DNA from: JANNSW01 sp031431235
GTDB taxonomy: Bacteria > Pseudomonadota > Alphaproteobacteria > Rhizobiales > Hyphomicrobiaceae
Direction: 5' to 3'
Assembly (NCBI GenBank): GCA_031431235.1
Contig: JANPDA010000317.1
Span: forward strand, 1 to 23,467
Length of the DNA stretch: 23,467 nucleotides
Shown: positions 13,745 through 22,501 of the stretch, one piece after another
Numbering within the stretch: position 1 is the stretch's first letter
Layout of the letters: every line of letters starts with the position of its first letter
Translations under genes and position numbers: made by a program
The notes under the pieces: model-generated
What the model was told of the DNA's origin: nothing
The model's input: only the letters and a program-made list of their open reading frames with translations
The model's database searches: none

Positions 13745-14641
13745 TCAGTACATGCGCGGCAGCGGCCAACCCGGCAGCTCGCGCAGCTTGCCCGCATTCA
13801 TCCAGCCCTTCAACGCCCATTGCAGCGACCGCGCCCGATCGAACGGCCGGATCGCGGCAGCGCCCGCTGCTGCGATCGCGGTCTTGGCAAGCGCGTCTGC
13901 GAAGAACAGCGCCTTCCCAAGATGCGCGCCACCGATATCGCGCAGCCGGAAGCGCGCGTAGGATTGCCCCTTGCGCAGCGAACGGCGGCGCAGATAGGCA
14001 GGCCGCAGCCGGTCGGCGGGCGCCTCCTCCCAGATCTGGGCGTCGTCGGTGACGACCATGCGCACACCCGAGCGCCCGAGCGCGCGGAAGAACTCCGTAT
14101 CCTCTCCGCCGCTGGCGCCCAGCTGGGGATCGAACCTGAGGCCCGCGCGCTCGACGGCCTCGCGGCGCATCAGCACATTCCCGGTCCGGCCGGTCTCGAC
14201 CAACCTGCCACGCGCACCCCAATCGACATAGAGCGGATTGGCGCGCACCAGCCAATCGGGCGTTCCCTCCGGATACTGCGGAAAGACGGGGCCGAAGACA
14301 CAGCCCGCCTCGTACTCGCGCAAGGCGGCGAACGAACGCTCGAGCCAGTCCTCGGCCACCCATTCGTCGTCGTCGACGAAGGCCAGCCATTCGCCGGTCG
14401 CCGCTTCGAGGCAGGCGTTGCGTGCGTGCGAGATGTTGCGCGCACCAACCTTCACCACCCGCACCGGCATCGGCCATGTGCGGCCTGCGAGCATTGCCCC
14501 GGCAGCGCCGCCCGGATCGTCGTCCGCCACGACGACATCGACACTGGTAGGCTCGGCGTGCTCGAGCCGGCCGAGCGAATCGAGCGTGCGCAACAGCGAC
14601 GCCCGCCCAGCAGACGCGATCGCGATCGTCACCCGCCTCAT
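13745..14641 (-). CDS. Family 2 glycosyltransferase
   Basis: A 298-residue GT-A fold enzyme, expected to add a sugar from a nucleotide-sugar donor to a lipid-linked glycan at the cytoplasmic face of the membrane. The N-terminal VTIAIASAGR, ARNISHARNACLEAATGEWLAFVDDDEW (67-94) with the metal-binding DDD at 90-92, and GGEDTEFFRAL (the ED catalytic-base motif) are all present. Its ATG overlaps the TGA stop of the ligase gene (ATGA), so it is the last gene of a tightly coupled operon: flippase, ligase/polymerase, glycosyltransferase. Donor and linkage are unknown. Confidence 0.92.
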   Translation of the reverse strand: MRRVTIAIASAGRASLLRTLDSLGRLEHAEPTSVDVVVADDDPGGAAGAMLAGRTWPMPVRVVKVGARNISHARNACLEAATGEWLAFVDDDEWVAEDWLERSFAALREYEAGCVFGPVFPQYPEGTPDWLVRANPLYVDWGARGRLVETGRTGNVLMRREAVERAGLRFDPQLGASGGEDTEFFRALGRSGVRMVVTDDAQIWEEAPADRLRPAYLRRRSLRKGQSYARFRLRDIGGAHLGKALFFADALAKTAIAAAGAAAIRPFDRARSLQWALKGWMNAGKLRELPGWPLPRMY

Positions 14642-15969
14642 GGTGTGCGTCCTCCCGACCGGGCACCCAGGCCAATCGTCAACACGAACAGCATGGAGAT
14701 CATGTTGAAGCCATGAAACCAGGTGGACTCGAGGAAGTTGTGGCCGATCGCGAACACGATCGTGGCAAGCGCAAAGAAGGCCATCAACGGCTCACGCTTC
14801 GCCAGCCTGTGGGTCGTGTGCAAAACCGCCAGCAGCAGCGCCATCAACAGCACGAACCCGACCACACCCATTTGCAGGATGGCGTCGAGGTAGCCGTTGT
14901 GGGCGTGCGGCATCTTCGCGACGAATCCGGGCGCCTCGCGCACGCTGGGCGCCTCGAAGCTGATACCCCAGAAAGCTTCATAGCCCCAGCCGAACCAAGG
15001 TTTGCGCTCGATCATCTTGACAGCGAAAGCCCAGATATCGGTCCGACTCGTGAGCGTCGGATCGCCGAACACGACGGTCGCGAAACTATTGAAATCCCAT
15101 AGATAGGCATGGGCGCCGAGTTGATAGATGCCGTAGCAGAGCCCGACGAATACCGGCATCACGATTGCCGGAGTGATGCGCAGATACCTCGACGCCACCA
15201 GCAGCACCGCTCCCAGCGCCGGCGCAATCACGGCAAGCGCAAGCGAGGTTTTCGACTTACTGAGCACGAGAATGCCGAGCGCGAGCACGATCAGCGCGGC
15301 GCATGCGATCCGCTGCCAGGCACGTCCAGCCAGCAGCCGCGGCAGGCCGAGCAGGAGGATCCCGCCCATCACGGCGCCCAAGTAGTTCTTCTGGGGATAG
15401 ATGCCCTCGTGCCCCAGCGGCCCCGGTGGCGAGGTCAGCACCACAGCCAGGTTGGCGAGCGTGACGACCCAGGCGAGCACCAGCATCGGATCGAGGATCT
15501 GCTCCATCCGCCGTGCCACCAGCACCGGCATCAGCATGGCACCGACGATGGTGATCTGCAGGAAAACCCGGCGCGTGACGAGCGTGAAGTCGAGCGACCA
15601 GATGGCCGTCGTCCCCGCCCACAGCAGGATCAGCACCAGCAGCAGCATCGCCGGCTCGAACAACCCCTTCAGCCGCTCGCGCGAGGCGGCCAGGAATCCA
15701 ATGAATGCCCATAGGAAGAGAGGTGGAAAGTAGAGCCGGTTGAGCGCGCCCGGCTCCGAGGTCGGCATCACCGGTAGATTGGCGCTATCGGGCGGCAATC
15801 CGGGGCCCTCGATCAGCGGCCAGACGAGCACGGGAAAGGCGAGCACGAGCGCTGGAACAATGATCGACGAGCGCGCAATCAGCCCGAGGATGGGGCTCGA
15901 GGCCAAAGCGTTGCCGTCGTCGTGCGCGCGTCGATTGCGCGTGGCTGCGCGATCACTGGCTGCCGGCAT
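14638..15969 (-). CDS. O-antigen ligase / polysaccharide polymerase (Wzy/WaaL family)
   Basis: A 443-residue integral membrane protein with about ten to twelve hydrophobic segments and a large periplasmic loop. Family landmarks are GHEGIYPQKNYLGAVMG (186-202), VLSKSKTSLAL (235-245), LTSRTDIWAF (306-315), KPWFGWGYEAFW (323-334) and PHAHNGYLDAILQMGVVG (354-371). The Arg of SRTDIW and the His residues of HAHNGY are the kind of loop residues essential in WaaL-type enzymes. It either polymerises repeat units or ligates glycan to lipid A core; sequence alone does not separate these. It overlaps the flippase by 17 bases and the glycosyltransferase by four. Confidence 0.92.
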   Translation of the reverse strand: MPAASDRAATRNRRAHDDGNALASSPILGLIARSSIIVPALVLAFPVLVWPLIEGPGLPPDSANLPVMPTSEPGALNRLYFPPLFLWAFIGFLAASRERLKGLFEPAMLLLVLILLWAGTTAIWSLDFTLVTRRVFLQITIVGAMLMPVLVARRMEQILDPMLVLAWVVTLANLAVVLTSPPGPLGHEGIYPQKNYLGAVMGGILLLGLPRLLAGRAWQRIACAALIVLALGILVLSKSKTSLALAVIAPALGAVLLVASRYLRITPAIVMPVFVGLCYGIYQLGAHAYLWDFNSFATVVFGDPTLTSRTDIWAFAVKMIERKPWFGWGYEAFWGISFEAPSVREAPGFVAKMPHAHNGYLDAILQMGVVGFVLLMALLLAVLHTTHRLAKREPLMAFFALATIVFAIGHNFLESTWFHGFNMISMLFVLTIGLGARSGGRTP

Positions 15970-17221
15970 GATCCGATCCGGTTACAGCTGAAACATCCCG
16001 CGACAGTCGTGCGAGCACGTGCCAGACCAGCCTGATGGTGAGAACGAGCACGATCACCTCGCCCACGATCACCGCAACCACAGCGTAGATCGGAGCAACA
16101 TCGAGGGTCAGCCCAAGCAGCAGGAACGAGGACACCGATGCGGCAATCATCGTGATGTAGGCCAGCTCCTTCAGCCGATAGGCCGCCTGCAGGAACATCG
16201 CGAGGCTCGCCTCCGAGACACTGATGAAGGCATGCACGGACCAGGCGAGCGTCATCTGCTCGATGTCCACGTAGCGCCCCTTGAAGATCCACGATTCGAG
16301 CAGCGGCCAGGCAAAGTAGAGCGCGCCGAAATAGACCATCATGATGGCCACGACGAAACTCTGACAGCCCCACAGCAGCTGCTTGGCCTTGTCCGAGCGG
16401 CCCTCGGCAAGCGCACGCGCGATGGCCGGCCGCGCAACACGTCCCAGCGCAGCCGCGGCGAGCGCCATGGGGCCGAGCAGCAATCGACCGGCCTGCACGG
16501 AGGCAAGCACGACCGTGCTGCGAAAGAATTCGAGCGCGAACACATAGAAGCGGCGCTGCAGCTCAGTCGTCGTCACGCCGGCAAGGCTCCAGCGCGTATC
16601 GACGAAGTAGGGGCGATAGAGCACAAAAGTCTCACGCAGGCCGAGCCAATGCGGAAGCTCGCGCGGGGCCAGCAGCACAAGCGCGACGGCATTGCCCACG
16701 GCCGTGCCGGCAAGCAGTGCCGTGGTCGCCGGCAAAAGCGTCCAGAGGAGTGCCGACACCAGCATGGCGCACGCAACCATGCCGGCATCGAGCAAGAGCA
16801 CGCTCATCGCCCGCTCGTGGGCAAAGCGTATGACCCTGACGGTTTCCCGGCTGAGCGTCGCAAACGTCGCCGCTGCGACTGCGCACAGGAACAACGGGCT
16901 CGAATCACTCAAGGCGCAGATCGCGGCAGCCGCAATCGAAGCCGCCAGCCGGAGCAGCCGATCGAACGAGCCCACAATGGTCAGCAGCGATTGCTGATCC
17001 TCGACGGCTCGTCCCGGCAGCAGCACCGAGATCGGAGCCGCGACGAGCGCATTCTGCAGTGATGCTGCAATCAGGATGAGAGTGCTCGCCAGAATGAAAC
17101 GGCCGAACTCCTCGGGCCCAGTGAGAGCGATCAGGGCCAGATTGAGGCCGAGGTTGAAAGCGCTGAGAATGGCCTGATCGAGCAGCGCGAGCGAGACCGA
17201 AAGACCGAACCGAGTATTCAT
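15953..17221 (-). CDS. Polysaccharide flippase-like membrane protein (Wzx/MOP type)
   Basis: A 422-residue protein made of roughly twelve hydrophobic segments. The N-terminus RFGLSVSLALLDQAILSAFNLGLNLALIALTGPEEFGRFILAS is a typical start of lipopolysaccharide or exopolysaccharide flippases, which move lipid-linked glycan across the inner membrane. The middle segment SVQAGRLLLGPMALAAAALGRVARPAIAR matches the family's central repeat. The frame is open to 17443, but the extra residues are Arg/Pro-rich and not membrane-like, so I start at MNTRFG (17221); the ribosome binding site is weak. It leads the polysaccharide operon. Assignment to a family is moderate because flippases diverge strongly; the operon context supports it. 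Confidence 0.83.
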   Translation of the reverse strand: MNTRFGLSVSLALLDQAILSAFNLGLNLALIALTGPEEFGRFILASTLILIAASLQNALVAAPISVLLPGRAVEDQQSLLTIVGSFDRLLRLAASIAAAAICALSDSSPLFLCAVAAATFATLSRETVRVIRFAHERAMSVLLLDAGMVACAMLVSALLWTLLPATTALLAGTAVGNAVALVLLAPRELPHWLGLRETFVLYRPYFVDTRWSLAGVTTTELQRRFYVFALEFFRSTVVLASVQAGRLLLGPMALAAAALGRVARPAIARALAEGRSDKAKQLLWGCQSFVVAIMMVYFGALYFAWPLLESWIFKGRYVDIEQMTLAWSVHAFISVSEASLAMFLQAAYRLKELAYITMIAASVSSFLLLGLTLDVAPIYAVVAVIVGEVIVLVLTIRLVWHVLARLSRDVSAVTGSDHAGSQ

Positions 17222-17645
17222 CGCTTTGTCGGACCCGGTCGAGGATTGACTGCGGAAGTGGCGCGCTTGGCGAGCAGCACTCCAGACGACGACGACCCAA
17301 ACTCGCAGCAGATCAGCCCCGCGTGCCAAGCCACCCAGCCCCTTCCCGGGCGCACCACCGAGCCTGTCAGTTCGCACACGTGGCGGAAGCAATCGCACGG
17401 ATCGAGCCCTGGTTCCAGAGGCGTGGCTCCCAGCATCCTTCATCAGATCGATCGACCGTATGACAGACGACTGACAAAGCTAGACCGGCCAAGTGACGCA
17501 AGAAGCAGACCACCCGGAGATGGGACCGCTGCGGGACGCCAAGTGATCTCGCAGCGAGCTGAAGAAACAATGAAGGAGAATTTATCCCCGCGCTCGCCAG
17601 GCATGGGAGGTTGGGGGCTCCGATCGAAAGACGAGCCCAACGTCC
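17222..17645. other. Intergenic region between divergent genes
   Basis: About 420 bases that should contain promoters for the polysaccharide operon (leftward) and for the small unknown gene (rightward). Open frames here have Arg/Ser/Pro-rich translations without recognisable domains. I could not identify a convincing promoter, operator or RNA. Confidence 0.5.
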
Positions 17646-18104
17646 ATGAGCAAAACCATGTCAGCACGCATAGTACCGGTCAAAGCCGCGCCGCCCCGAG
17701 CCTGCTCCCCACCGACCACCGCCCCCAAGCATGGCTACGACCGGAACCGGGACCTGCCGCGCCTCGTCAACATGTGGCCAAGTGAGGTCGCCGCATTGCA
17801 GGAGAGCGATCGGTCGCTGATCGTGTTGCGGTTGATGCGAGCGTTGCGGGCCGAACGGCGCCGCGGCCAGCACGGAGCCTGGACCTACGATCTGAGCAGG
17901 CACGCTCTGCTGCTCGCGGCCTATCGGAGCGAGCGCCGGGAGCTGCTCCATCGGGTCTTGCTCGATCACTTGCCGGCAGCGGCAGCCAGGGCTGAGCACC
18001 CGGCTGGCCGGATCTCGATTGTGCAGCCGCACGACAATCGCGCCAGCAAGACCGACCCCGAAGGATTGGTCTGCCAGGCGTCGACCGTCGTGCCGGCATC
18101 GTAG
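17646..18104 (+). CDS. Conserved-looking hypothetical protein
   Basis: A 152-residue protein I do not recognise with certainty. The Ala/Pro-rich N-terminus (1-30) looks disordered. The core at about 31-95 is coherent: a predicted helix SEVAALQESDRSLIVLRLMRALRAERRRG, then GAWTYDLSRHALLLAAYRSERRELLHRV. A helix followed by W-x-YDLxRHxxLLxAYRxER is reminiscent of small alphaproteobacterial proteins of unknown function; membership in a named family is unproven. No cysteines form a metal site, and there are no signal or membrane segments. The start is uncertain: Met5 (17658) or Met43 are alternatives, and no good ribosome binding site is visible. It converges on the MucR-type gene with two bases between stop codons. 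Confidence 0.6.
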   Translation: MSKTMSARIVPVKAAPPRACSPPTTAPKHGYDRNRDLPRLVNMWPSEVAALQESDRSLIVLRLMRALRAERRRGQHGAWTYDLSRHALLLAAYRSERRELLHRVLLDHLPAAAARAEHPAGRISIVQPHDNRASKTDPEGLVCQASTVVPAS

Positions 18105-18106
18105 GA

Positions 18107-18553
18107 TTACTTCCTGCGGCGCTGCCCCAGGCCCATCTTCTTGGCGAGCTGAGAGCGTGCGATCGCGTAGTTGGGAGCGACCATCGGATAGTCGTGAGCC
18201 AGACCCCACTTCTCGCGATATTCCTCGGGAGAAATGTTGTACTGGGTCCGAAGGTGCCGCTTCAAGGATTTGAACTTCTTGCCGTCCTCGAGGCAGATGA
18301 TATACTCATCCGTCACCGATTTCTTCACCGGAACGGCGGGCTTGAGCTCCTCACGAGGAGCGCTGCCGCCATTCACGACGGCCCGGCCGAGCGCTTCATG
18401 CACCTGACCAATCAGCATCGAGAGGTCCGCGGCAACAACCGAGTTGTTGCTGACGTAGGCAGACACGATATCGGCAGTCAGCTCCACCAGCTCGGCAGCG
18501 GCAGCCTGATCCTCGATATCGTCGTCGTCGCGTTCTCTGGCACTCGTCCGCAT
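18107..18553 (-). CDS. Ros/MucR family transcriptional regulator
   Basis: A 148-residue member of the prokaryotic zinc-finger family that regulates exopolysaccharide, motility and virulence genes in Rhizobiales. The N-terminal helices (15-60, ELTADIVSAYVSNNSV, LIGQVHEALG) are the oligomerisation region. The DNA-binding part has the KKSVTDEYIICLEDGKKFKSLKRHL motif (77-101) and EEYREKWGLAHDYPMVAPNYAIARSQLAKKMGLG. Zinc ligands expected from Brucella MucR map to Cys87, Asp90 and His100, but the fourth is Gln104 (HLRTQY) where HLRTHY is usual. The ATG at 18553 is preceded by GGAAGGA. It lies near the polysaccharide operon, a known type of target of such regulators, but direct control is inference. 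Confidence 0.95.
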   Translation of the reverse strand: MRTSARERDDDDIEDQAAAAELVELTADIVSAYVSNNSVVAADLSMLIGQVHEALGRAVVNGGSAPREELKPAVPVKKSVTDEYIICLEDGKKFKSLKRHLRTQYNISPEEYREKWGLAHDYPMVAPNYAIARSQLAKKMGLGQRRRK

Positions 18554-19273
18554 TCTTTCGATTCCTTCCGTTGGATTAGCCCGTGTCTGAGCTGGTACAG
18601 TCGAGTTTTCCGCAAGCTCCCAATCCGGACACGGATCTGTCCTGATTGGCTTGCTGCTGGAAAGGATTTGGCGCCGGAGCCAGCCCGATGCGATGCATCG
18701 ATCTTGTTGACGGCAGGCGCCAGAGTGAATAGATTGTTAGCTTACTACGCAGCCGTCACATTCATAGCAAGCCCATTCTTCAAATAATCGTGAAGACGGC
18801 ACCCCACGACACGCTGATCGATCGGTGGCTAGCGCCTTCAAGCCGCTTCAGATCGCTTTGCCATCCAAAACACCGAAGCACCTTCCTCGACTTTTTGATA
18901 ATATCGCAACCTGTCGGATCACGCTGCTTCGGCGCTAGCGAACTGGTCAGCAACTCGCGATCCTCAGCACTCATATATTCATAAAGCGCAGGAAGAGCCA
19001 ATAAGGGTTATCCACGAGAATGTGGCAACGCACTGCGGTCTTGCAGCTCTTCTGGGCGACGTTACGTCAACCCGCAATCTGGCGCTCCATCGAGCCCGGA
19101 ACCGCTCTGGTGTGGTATTGGCCAAACGCTTGCTCGGCGATGCCACTCGAAGCACTACACGCGGGCGAAAGGTCATCCTCGGCGAAGCACGAGCTCACGC
19201 TGGCACCGCCCCTTCGGGCACGCTAGATTGCTCGACTGAAATGTTCCGGCCAATGGAGCCAAGGGAGGACAAA
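18554..19273. other. Long intergenic region, no supported gene
   Basis: About 720 bases between two divergent genes, visibly less GC-rich than the coding DNA. It must hold the promoters of the MucR-type gene and of the peptide-binding protein gene. A minus-strand frame at 18780-18974 could encode 65 residues (MSAEDRELLTSSLAPKQRDP...), but it has no recognisable domain and no clear ribosome binding site. The open frame running into the binding-protein gene from 19022 is only upstream read-through. No RNA gene was recognised. Confidence 0.5.
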
Positions 19274-20854
19274 ATGCTTCATCTCGTGCGCACCCTCGCG
19301 TTTGCACTTGCCGCCCTGACCATGGGTGGGCTCGCCGCAGCCGCCGAGGTCGTCTACAACCGCGGCAACTCCGCCGATCCAGAGAGCCTCGATCCGCACA
19401 AGACCTCGACCGTCTACGAGGCACACATCCTGCGTGACTTGTTCAGCGGTCTGGTCGTCTACGATGCCAAGGCGAACCTGATCCCTGGCGCCGCCGAAAG
19501 CTGGACCGTCTCGACCGACAACCTCGTCTACACCTTCGAGCTGCGCCAAGGTGCTGTCTGGTCGGACGGCTCGCCAGTCACGGCCAGCGACTTCGTCTTC
19601 GCCTTCCGCCGCCTGCAGGATCCAGCCACCGCGGCCGAGTACGCCTCGATGCTTTATCCCGTGAAGGGCGCGCAAGAGGTCAACCAGGGCAAGGCCAGCC
19701 CCGAGACCATGGGCGTCAAGGCGATCGACGATGCAACGCTCGAGATCACGCTGAAAGGTCCGACCCCCTACTTCCTCGAGATGCTCACGCATCAGGCGAC
19801 TTATCCCCTCAACCGGGCAAGTGTCGAAAAGCTCGGCGCCGACTTCGTCAAACCCGGAAATCTCGTCTCGAACGGCGCCTACACGCTCACCGAGTTCGTG
19901 CCAAACGATCACATCAAGCTGGTCAAGAGCGCGAAGTTCTACGACGCTGCCAATGTGCAGATCGACGTCGTCAACTACATCCCGACCGAGGACCGCTCGA
20001 CGGCCTTGAAGCGCTACGAGGCGGGCGAGCTCGACAGCAATGACGACATGCCGCTCGAGCAGATCGTCGACATCCGCGCGAAGCTCGGCGATCAGGTCCA
20101 CATCGCTCCCTATCTCGGCACCTACTACTATGCGTTCAAGTTGGAGAAGGCGCCCTGGAGCAACCTGAAGATCCGACGTGCGATCTCGATGGCGATCGAC
20201 CGCGATCTGCTCGCGGAGAAGATCTGGGGCAATAGCATGTTCCCGGCCTACTCGTTCGTGCCGCCGGGAATGACAGGCTATGAGAGCCGCACCTTCGACT
20301 ACGCGGCCATGGGCCAGCTCGACCGCGAGGAGGAGGCAAAGAAGATCCTGGCCGAGGCGGGCTACGGGCCCGACAAGCCGCTGAAGATGGAGATCCGCTT
20401 CAACACCTCCGACAACCACAAGAACACCGCCGTCGCCATCCAGGACATGTTGAAACCGCTCGGCATCGAGGTGAGCCTTCTCAACACCGATACCAAGACC
20501 CACTACGGTCACCTCGAGCAGCACGGCGATTTCGATATCGCCCGCGCGGCCTGGGTTGCCGACTACAAGGACCCCGAGACCTTCCTCGGCCTCGGCCAGA
20601 AGACCAACGGCAACAACTATTCCGGCTACGCCAACGACGAGTTCGAGGCTCTGATGGCGCAGGCCTCGAGCGAAGCCGATGCGGCCAAGCGCTACAAGCT
20701 GCTGTCGGATGCCGAGGCGATCTATATCGCGCGCGATCACGGCCAGATCCCGCTGCTCTTCTACTCCTACCACAACCTCGTTTCCCCGAAGCTCGAGGGC
20801 TTCGAGGACAATGTGATGGACGCGCACCCGACACGATTCATCCGCAAGGAGTAG
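19274..20854 (+). CDS. Periplasmic oligopeptide-binding protein (OppA-like)
   Basis: A 526-residue substrate-binding protein of family 5 ABC importers. A Sec signal peptide is clear: basic MLHLVR, hydrophobic TLAFALAALTMGGLA, and a cleavage site near AAAA/EVV. There is no lipobox cysteine, so it is a soluble periplasmic protein. Family landmarks are SADPESLDPHKTSTVYE near the mature start, LFSGLVVYDAKANLIPGAAESWTVS, YTFELRQGAVWSDGSPVTASDFVFAFRRL, and a C-terminal QIPLLFYSYHNLVSPKLEGF. The ATG at 19274 is preceded by AAGGGAGGA; the longer frame from 19022 lacks these features. The cognate permease gene is on the same strand but 1.6 kb downstream, past a reversed exporter gene. A di- or oligopeptide ligand is likely. 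Confidence 0.94.
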   Translation: MLHLVRTLAFALAALTMGGLAAAAEVVYNRGNSADPESLDPHKTSTVYEAHILRDLFSGLVVYDAKANLIPGAAESWTVSTDNLVYTFELRQGAVWSDGSPVTASDFVFAFRRLQDPATAAEYASMLYPVKGAQEVNQGKASPETMGVKAIDDATLEITLKGPTPYFLEMLTHQATYPLNRASVEKLGADFVKPGNLVSNGAYTLTEFVPNDHIKLVKSAKFYDAANVQIDVVNYIPTEDRSTALKRYEAGELDSNDDMPLEQIVDIRAKLGDQVHIAPYLGTYYYAFKLEKAPWSNLKIRRAISMAIDRDLLAEKIWGNSMFPAYSFVPPGMTGYESRTFDYAAMGQLDREEEAKKILAEAGYGPDKPLKMEIRFNTSDNHKNTAVAIQDMLKPLGIEVSLLNTDTKTHYGHLEQHGDFDIARAAWVADYKDPETFLGLGQKTNGNNYSGYANDEFEALMAQASSEADAAKRYKLLSDAEAIYIARDHGQIPLLFYSYHNLVSPKLEGFEDNVMDAHPTRFIRKE

Positions 20855-20866
20855 GTGGCCGGCGGA

Positions 20867-20896
20867 CCGGCAGGCGGCAACAGCTCACCCTGCCGG
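20867..20896. terminator. Possible hairpin between convergent genes
   Basis: CCGGCAGG (20867-20874) and CCTGCCGG (20889-20896) are perfect 8-base arms with a 14-base loop, lying between the stop of the binding-protein gene and the 3' end of the convergent exporter gene. There is no T-tract on either strand, so it is not a standard intrinsic terminator. It may protect mRNA ends or be chance in GC-rich DNA. Confidence 0.3.
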
Positions 20897-21787
20897 CCCA
20901 TGACGCTCGATCCACTCCGAGGCGATGACCGCGCCGAGCACGATCACGCCACCCAGAATGCGCACCGGCGTCAGCTGCTCGCCGAGCAGCGATGCCGCCA
21001 GCAACACGGTCAGCACCGGCTCGACATTCATGATCATCGCAGTCGGAGCAGGGCCGATCAGCTTGACGCCCCGGAACATGCAGAAGAACGCCAGCAGGAA
21101 GCAGGCCGACGAGGTCAGCAGCGCGAGCCATCCGGCGGCGACCGGCGGCGGCGGCACGAACGAGTCCGTCGCCAGCACATAGAGTGCGACGGTGGCGAGG
21201 CCCGATACCGACATCCAGATGGTGATGAGGCTCGAGTCCGCCGCGCGCAGCGTATGGCCGTTCCAGACGAAGCTGGCAGAGAAGCCGACCGAGGCGAGGA
21301 CGGCGAGGCCAATGCCTCGCCAGTCTGCGCCGGACGCTTCGATGCCGATGGTCAGCGCGACGCCGGCCAGGGCAACGATCAGGCAAAACAATTGCAGCCC
21401 CCCGGGTAGCCGCCGCCCGAGCAGGCTCTGGAAGAGGGCGGTCAGGATCGGGTTGGTGTAGGCAATGATGATGGCAAGGCTCACCGGGATCAGCGCGAAC
21501 GAGCCGAGCAGCCCGATCGAGCCGATCGCCGACGCCGCTCCACAGCCCAGCGCATGCAGCCGATCCCGCCTGGTGAACGGTTGCTGCTGGCGCAGGAGCG
21601 GCACGATCGCCAACAGCACGGCCATGACGAAGACATAACGCAGCAGCGCGATAGTCTGGGCATTGCCGCCGTAACGGTAGACGAAGTTCACCGCGATGTT
21701 GTTCGTTGCCATGGCAAGAGCGGCAAGCACTGCGGCACTCGCTCCCCACAGGCTCGCCGATGCACGAAGAGGCGACGTCTCGCTCAT
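20885..21787 (-). CDS. EamA-family (DMT superfamily) transporter
   Basis: A 300-residue inner-membrane protein with ten hydrophobic segments arranged as two EamA repeats (about 15-145 and 155-290). The first repeat has NFVYRYGGNAQTIALLRYVFVMAVLLAIVPLL and SFALIPVSLAIIIAYTNPILTALFQSLLGRRL; the second has APTAMIMNVEPVLTVLLAASLLGEQLTPVRILGGVIVLGAV. This is the usual design of metabolite and drug exporters such as RhaT/YdcZ-like proteins; the substrate is unknown. It is reversed relative to its neighbours and splits the peptide transporter genes. It is divergent from the second RidA gene across about 217 bases. Confidence 0.93.
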   Translation of the reverse strand: MSETSPLRASASLWGASAAVLAALAMATNNIAVNFVYRYGGNAQTIALLRYVFVMAVLLAIVPLLRQQQPFTRRDRLHALGCGAASAIGSIGLLGSFALIPVSLAIIIAYTNPILTALFQSLLGRRLPGGLQLFCLIVALAGVALTIGIEASGADWRGIGLAVLASVGFSASFVWNGHTLRAADSSLITIWMSVSGLATVALYVLATDSFVPPPPVAAGWLALLTSSACFLLAFFCMFRGVKLIGPAPTAMIMNVEPVLTVLLAASLLGEQLTPVRILGGVIVLGAVIASEWIERHGPAG

Positions 21788-22004
21788 GATCTATCCAAAT
21801 CGGGCTGCGGTGATCCCGCCAGATTACACGCGATCCCGCGCAGGGCCGCTGCTCCACATGTCACAGGCCTTGGAAAAACCGCGCCACCCGCCACTGCCGC
21901 AACCCCCGACGCAATTTCGGACGGCCGGCCCCGCGATCGGCTTGCCACGCGAGCGCGCGCGGTCTACCGACGAGCTGACAACCATGAGCAAACGAGGAAG
22001 CGCC

Positions 22005-22406
22005 ATGCCCAAGAAGGTCGTGAAGACAAAGAGCCTCGCCTATCTGCCGCTGCCGAACTATCCCTACTCGTCGGGCACCATGGCGAACGGCTTCGTCTAT
22101 ACCTCCGGCCTCGTTGCCTGGGATGAGGACAACAAGCTCGTCGGCAAGGGGGACGTGAAGGCCCAGACCCGGCAGGTGCTGAAGAATCTCCTCGCCGTGC
22201 TCGACGCTGCAGGCGCAAGCGTCGATGACGTGCTCAAATGCAACGTCTATCTCTCCGACATCCGGTATTTCGCCGACATGAACTCGGAGTACAAAAAGGT
22301 CTTCAAGAAGGATCCGCCCGCGCGCACGACCGTCCAGGCGCCGCTCGCCGAGCCCGAGATGCTGGTCGAGATCGAGTGCGTGGCGTTCACGGGCAAGCTC
22401 GCGTAG
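22005..22406 (+). CDS. RidA family protein (second copy)
   Basis: A 133-residue protein close to the classic RidA size. The arginine and glutamate of the active site are present as Arg107 (PPARTTVQAPL) and Glu122 (MLVEIECVAF), with the same 15-residue spacing as Arg105/Glu120 of E. coli RidA, so imine/enamine deaminase activity is plausible. The core LKNLLAVLDAAGASVDDVLKCNVYLSDIRYFADMNSEY is typical of the family. I start at MPKKVV (22005), where GAGGAAG lies at the right distance; an ATG at 21984 has no such site. The lysine-rich start may continue the first strand. It sits 95 bases before the OppB-like gene and probably shares its transcript. Confidence 0.94.
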   Translation: MPKKVVKTKSLAYLPLPNYPYSSGTMANGFVYTSGLVAWDEDNKLVGKGDVKAQTRQVLKNLLAVLDAAGASVDDVLKCNVYLSDIRYFADMNSEYKKVFKKDPPARTTVQAPLAEPEMLVEIECVAFTGKLA

Positions 22407-22501
22407 GTTGGCGCCGAGGCCCGAATTGCTCGAGACCAGCTCGACCGCTGCTGGCCTCGGCCAAGGGCTCAGCCGAGCCTGTGCCATCCAAAGGCGACGC
22501 C

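Noticed and set aside
17246..17785. Open frame between the flippase and the small unknown gene
   Set aside because: Ser/Pro/Arg-rich translation without domains; overlaps the better-supported gene at 17646.
18581..18634. CCGTGTC...GACACGG inverted repeat upstream of the MucR-type gene
   Set aside because: Arms of only seven bases separated by 40; expected by chance in a stretch this long and not clearly positioned at a promoter.
18780..18974. A possible 65-residue minus-strand protein in the long intergenic region
   Set aside because: No domain, no good ribosome binding site and no neighbour link; reported only as part of the intergenic description.
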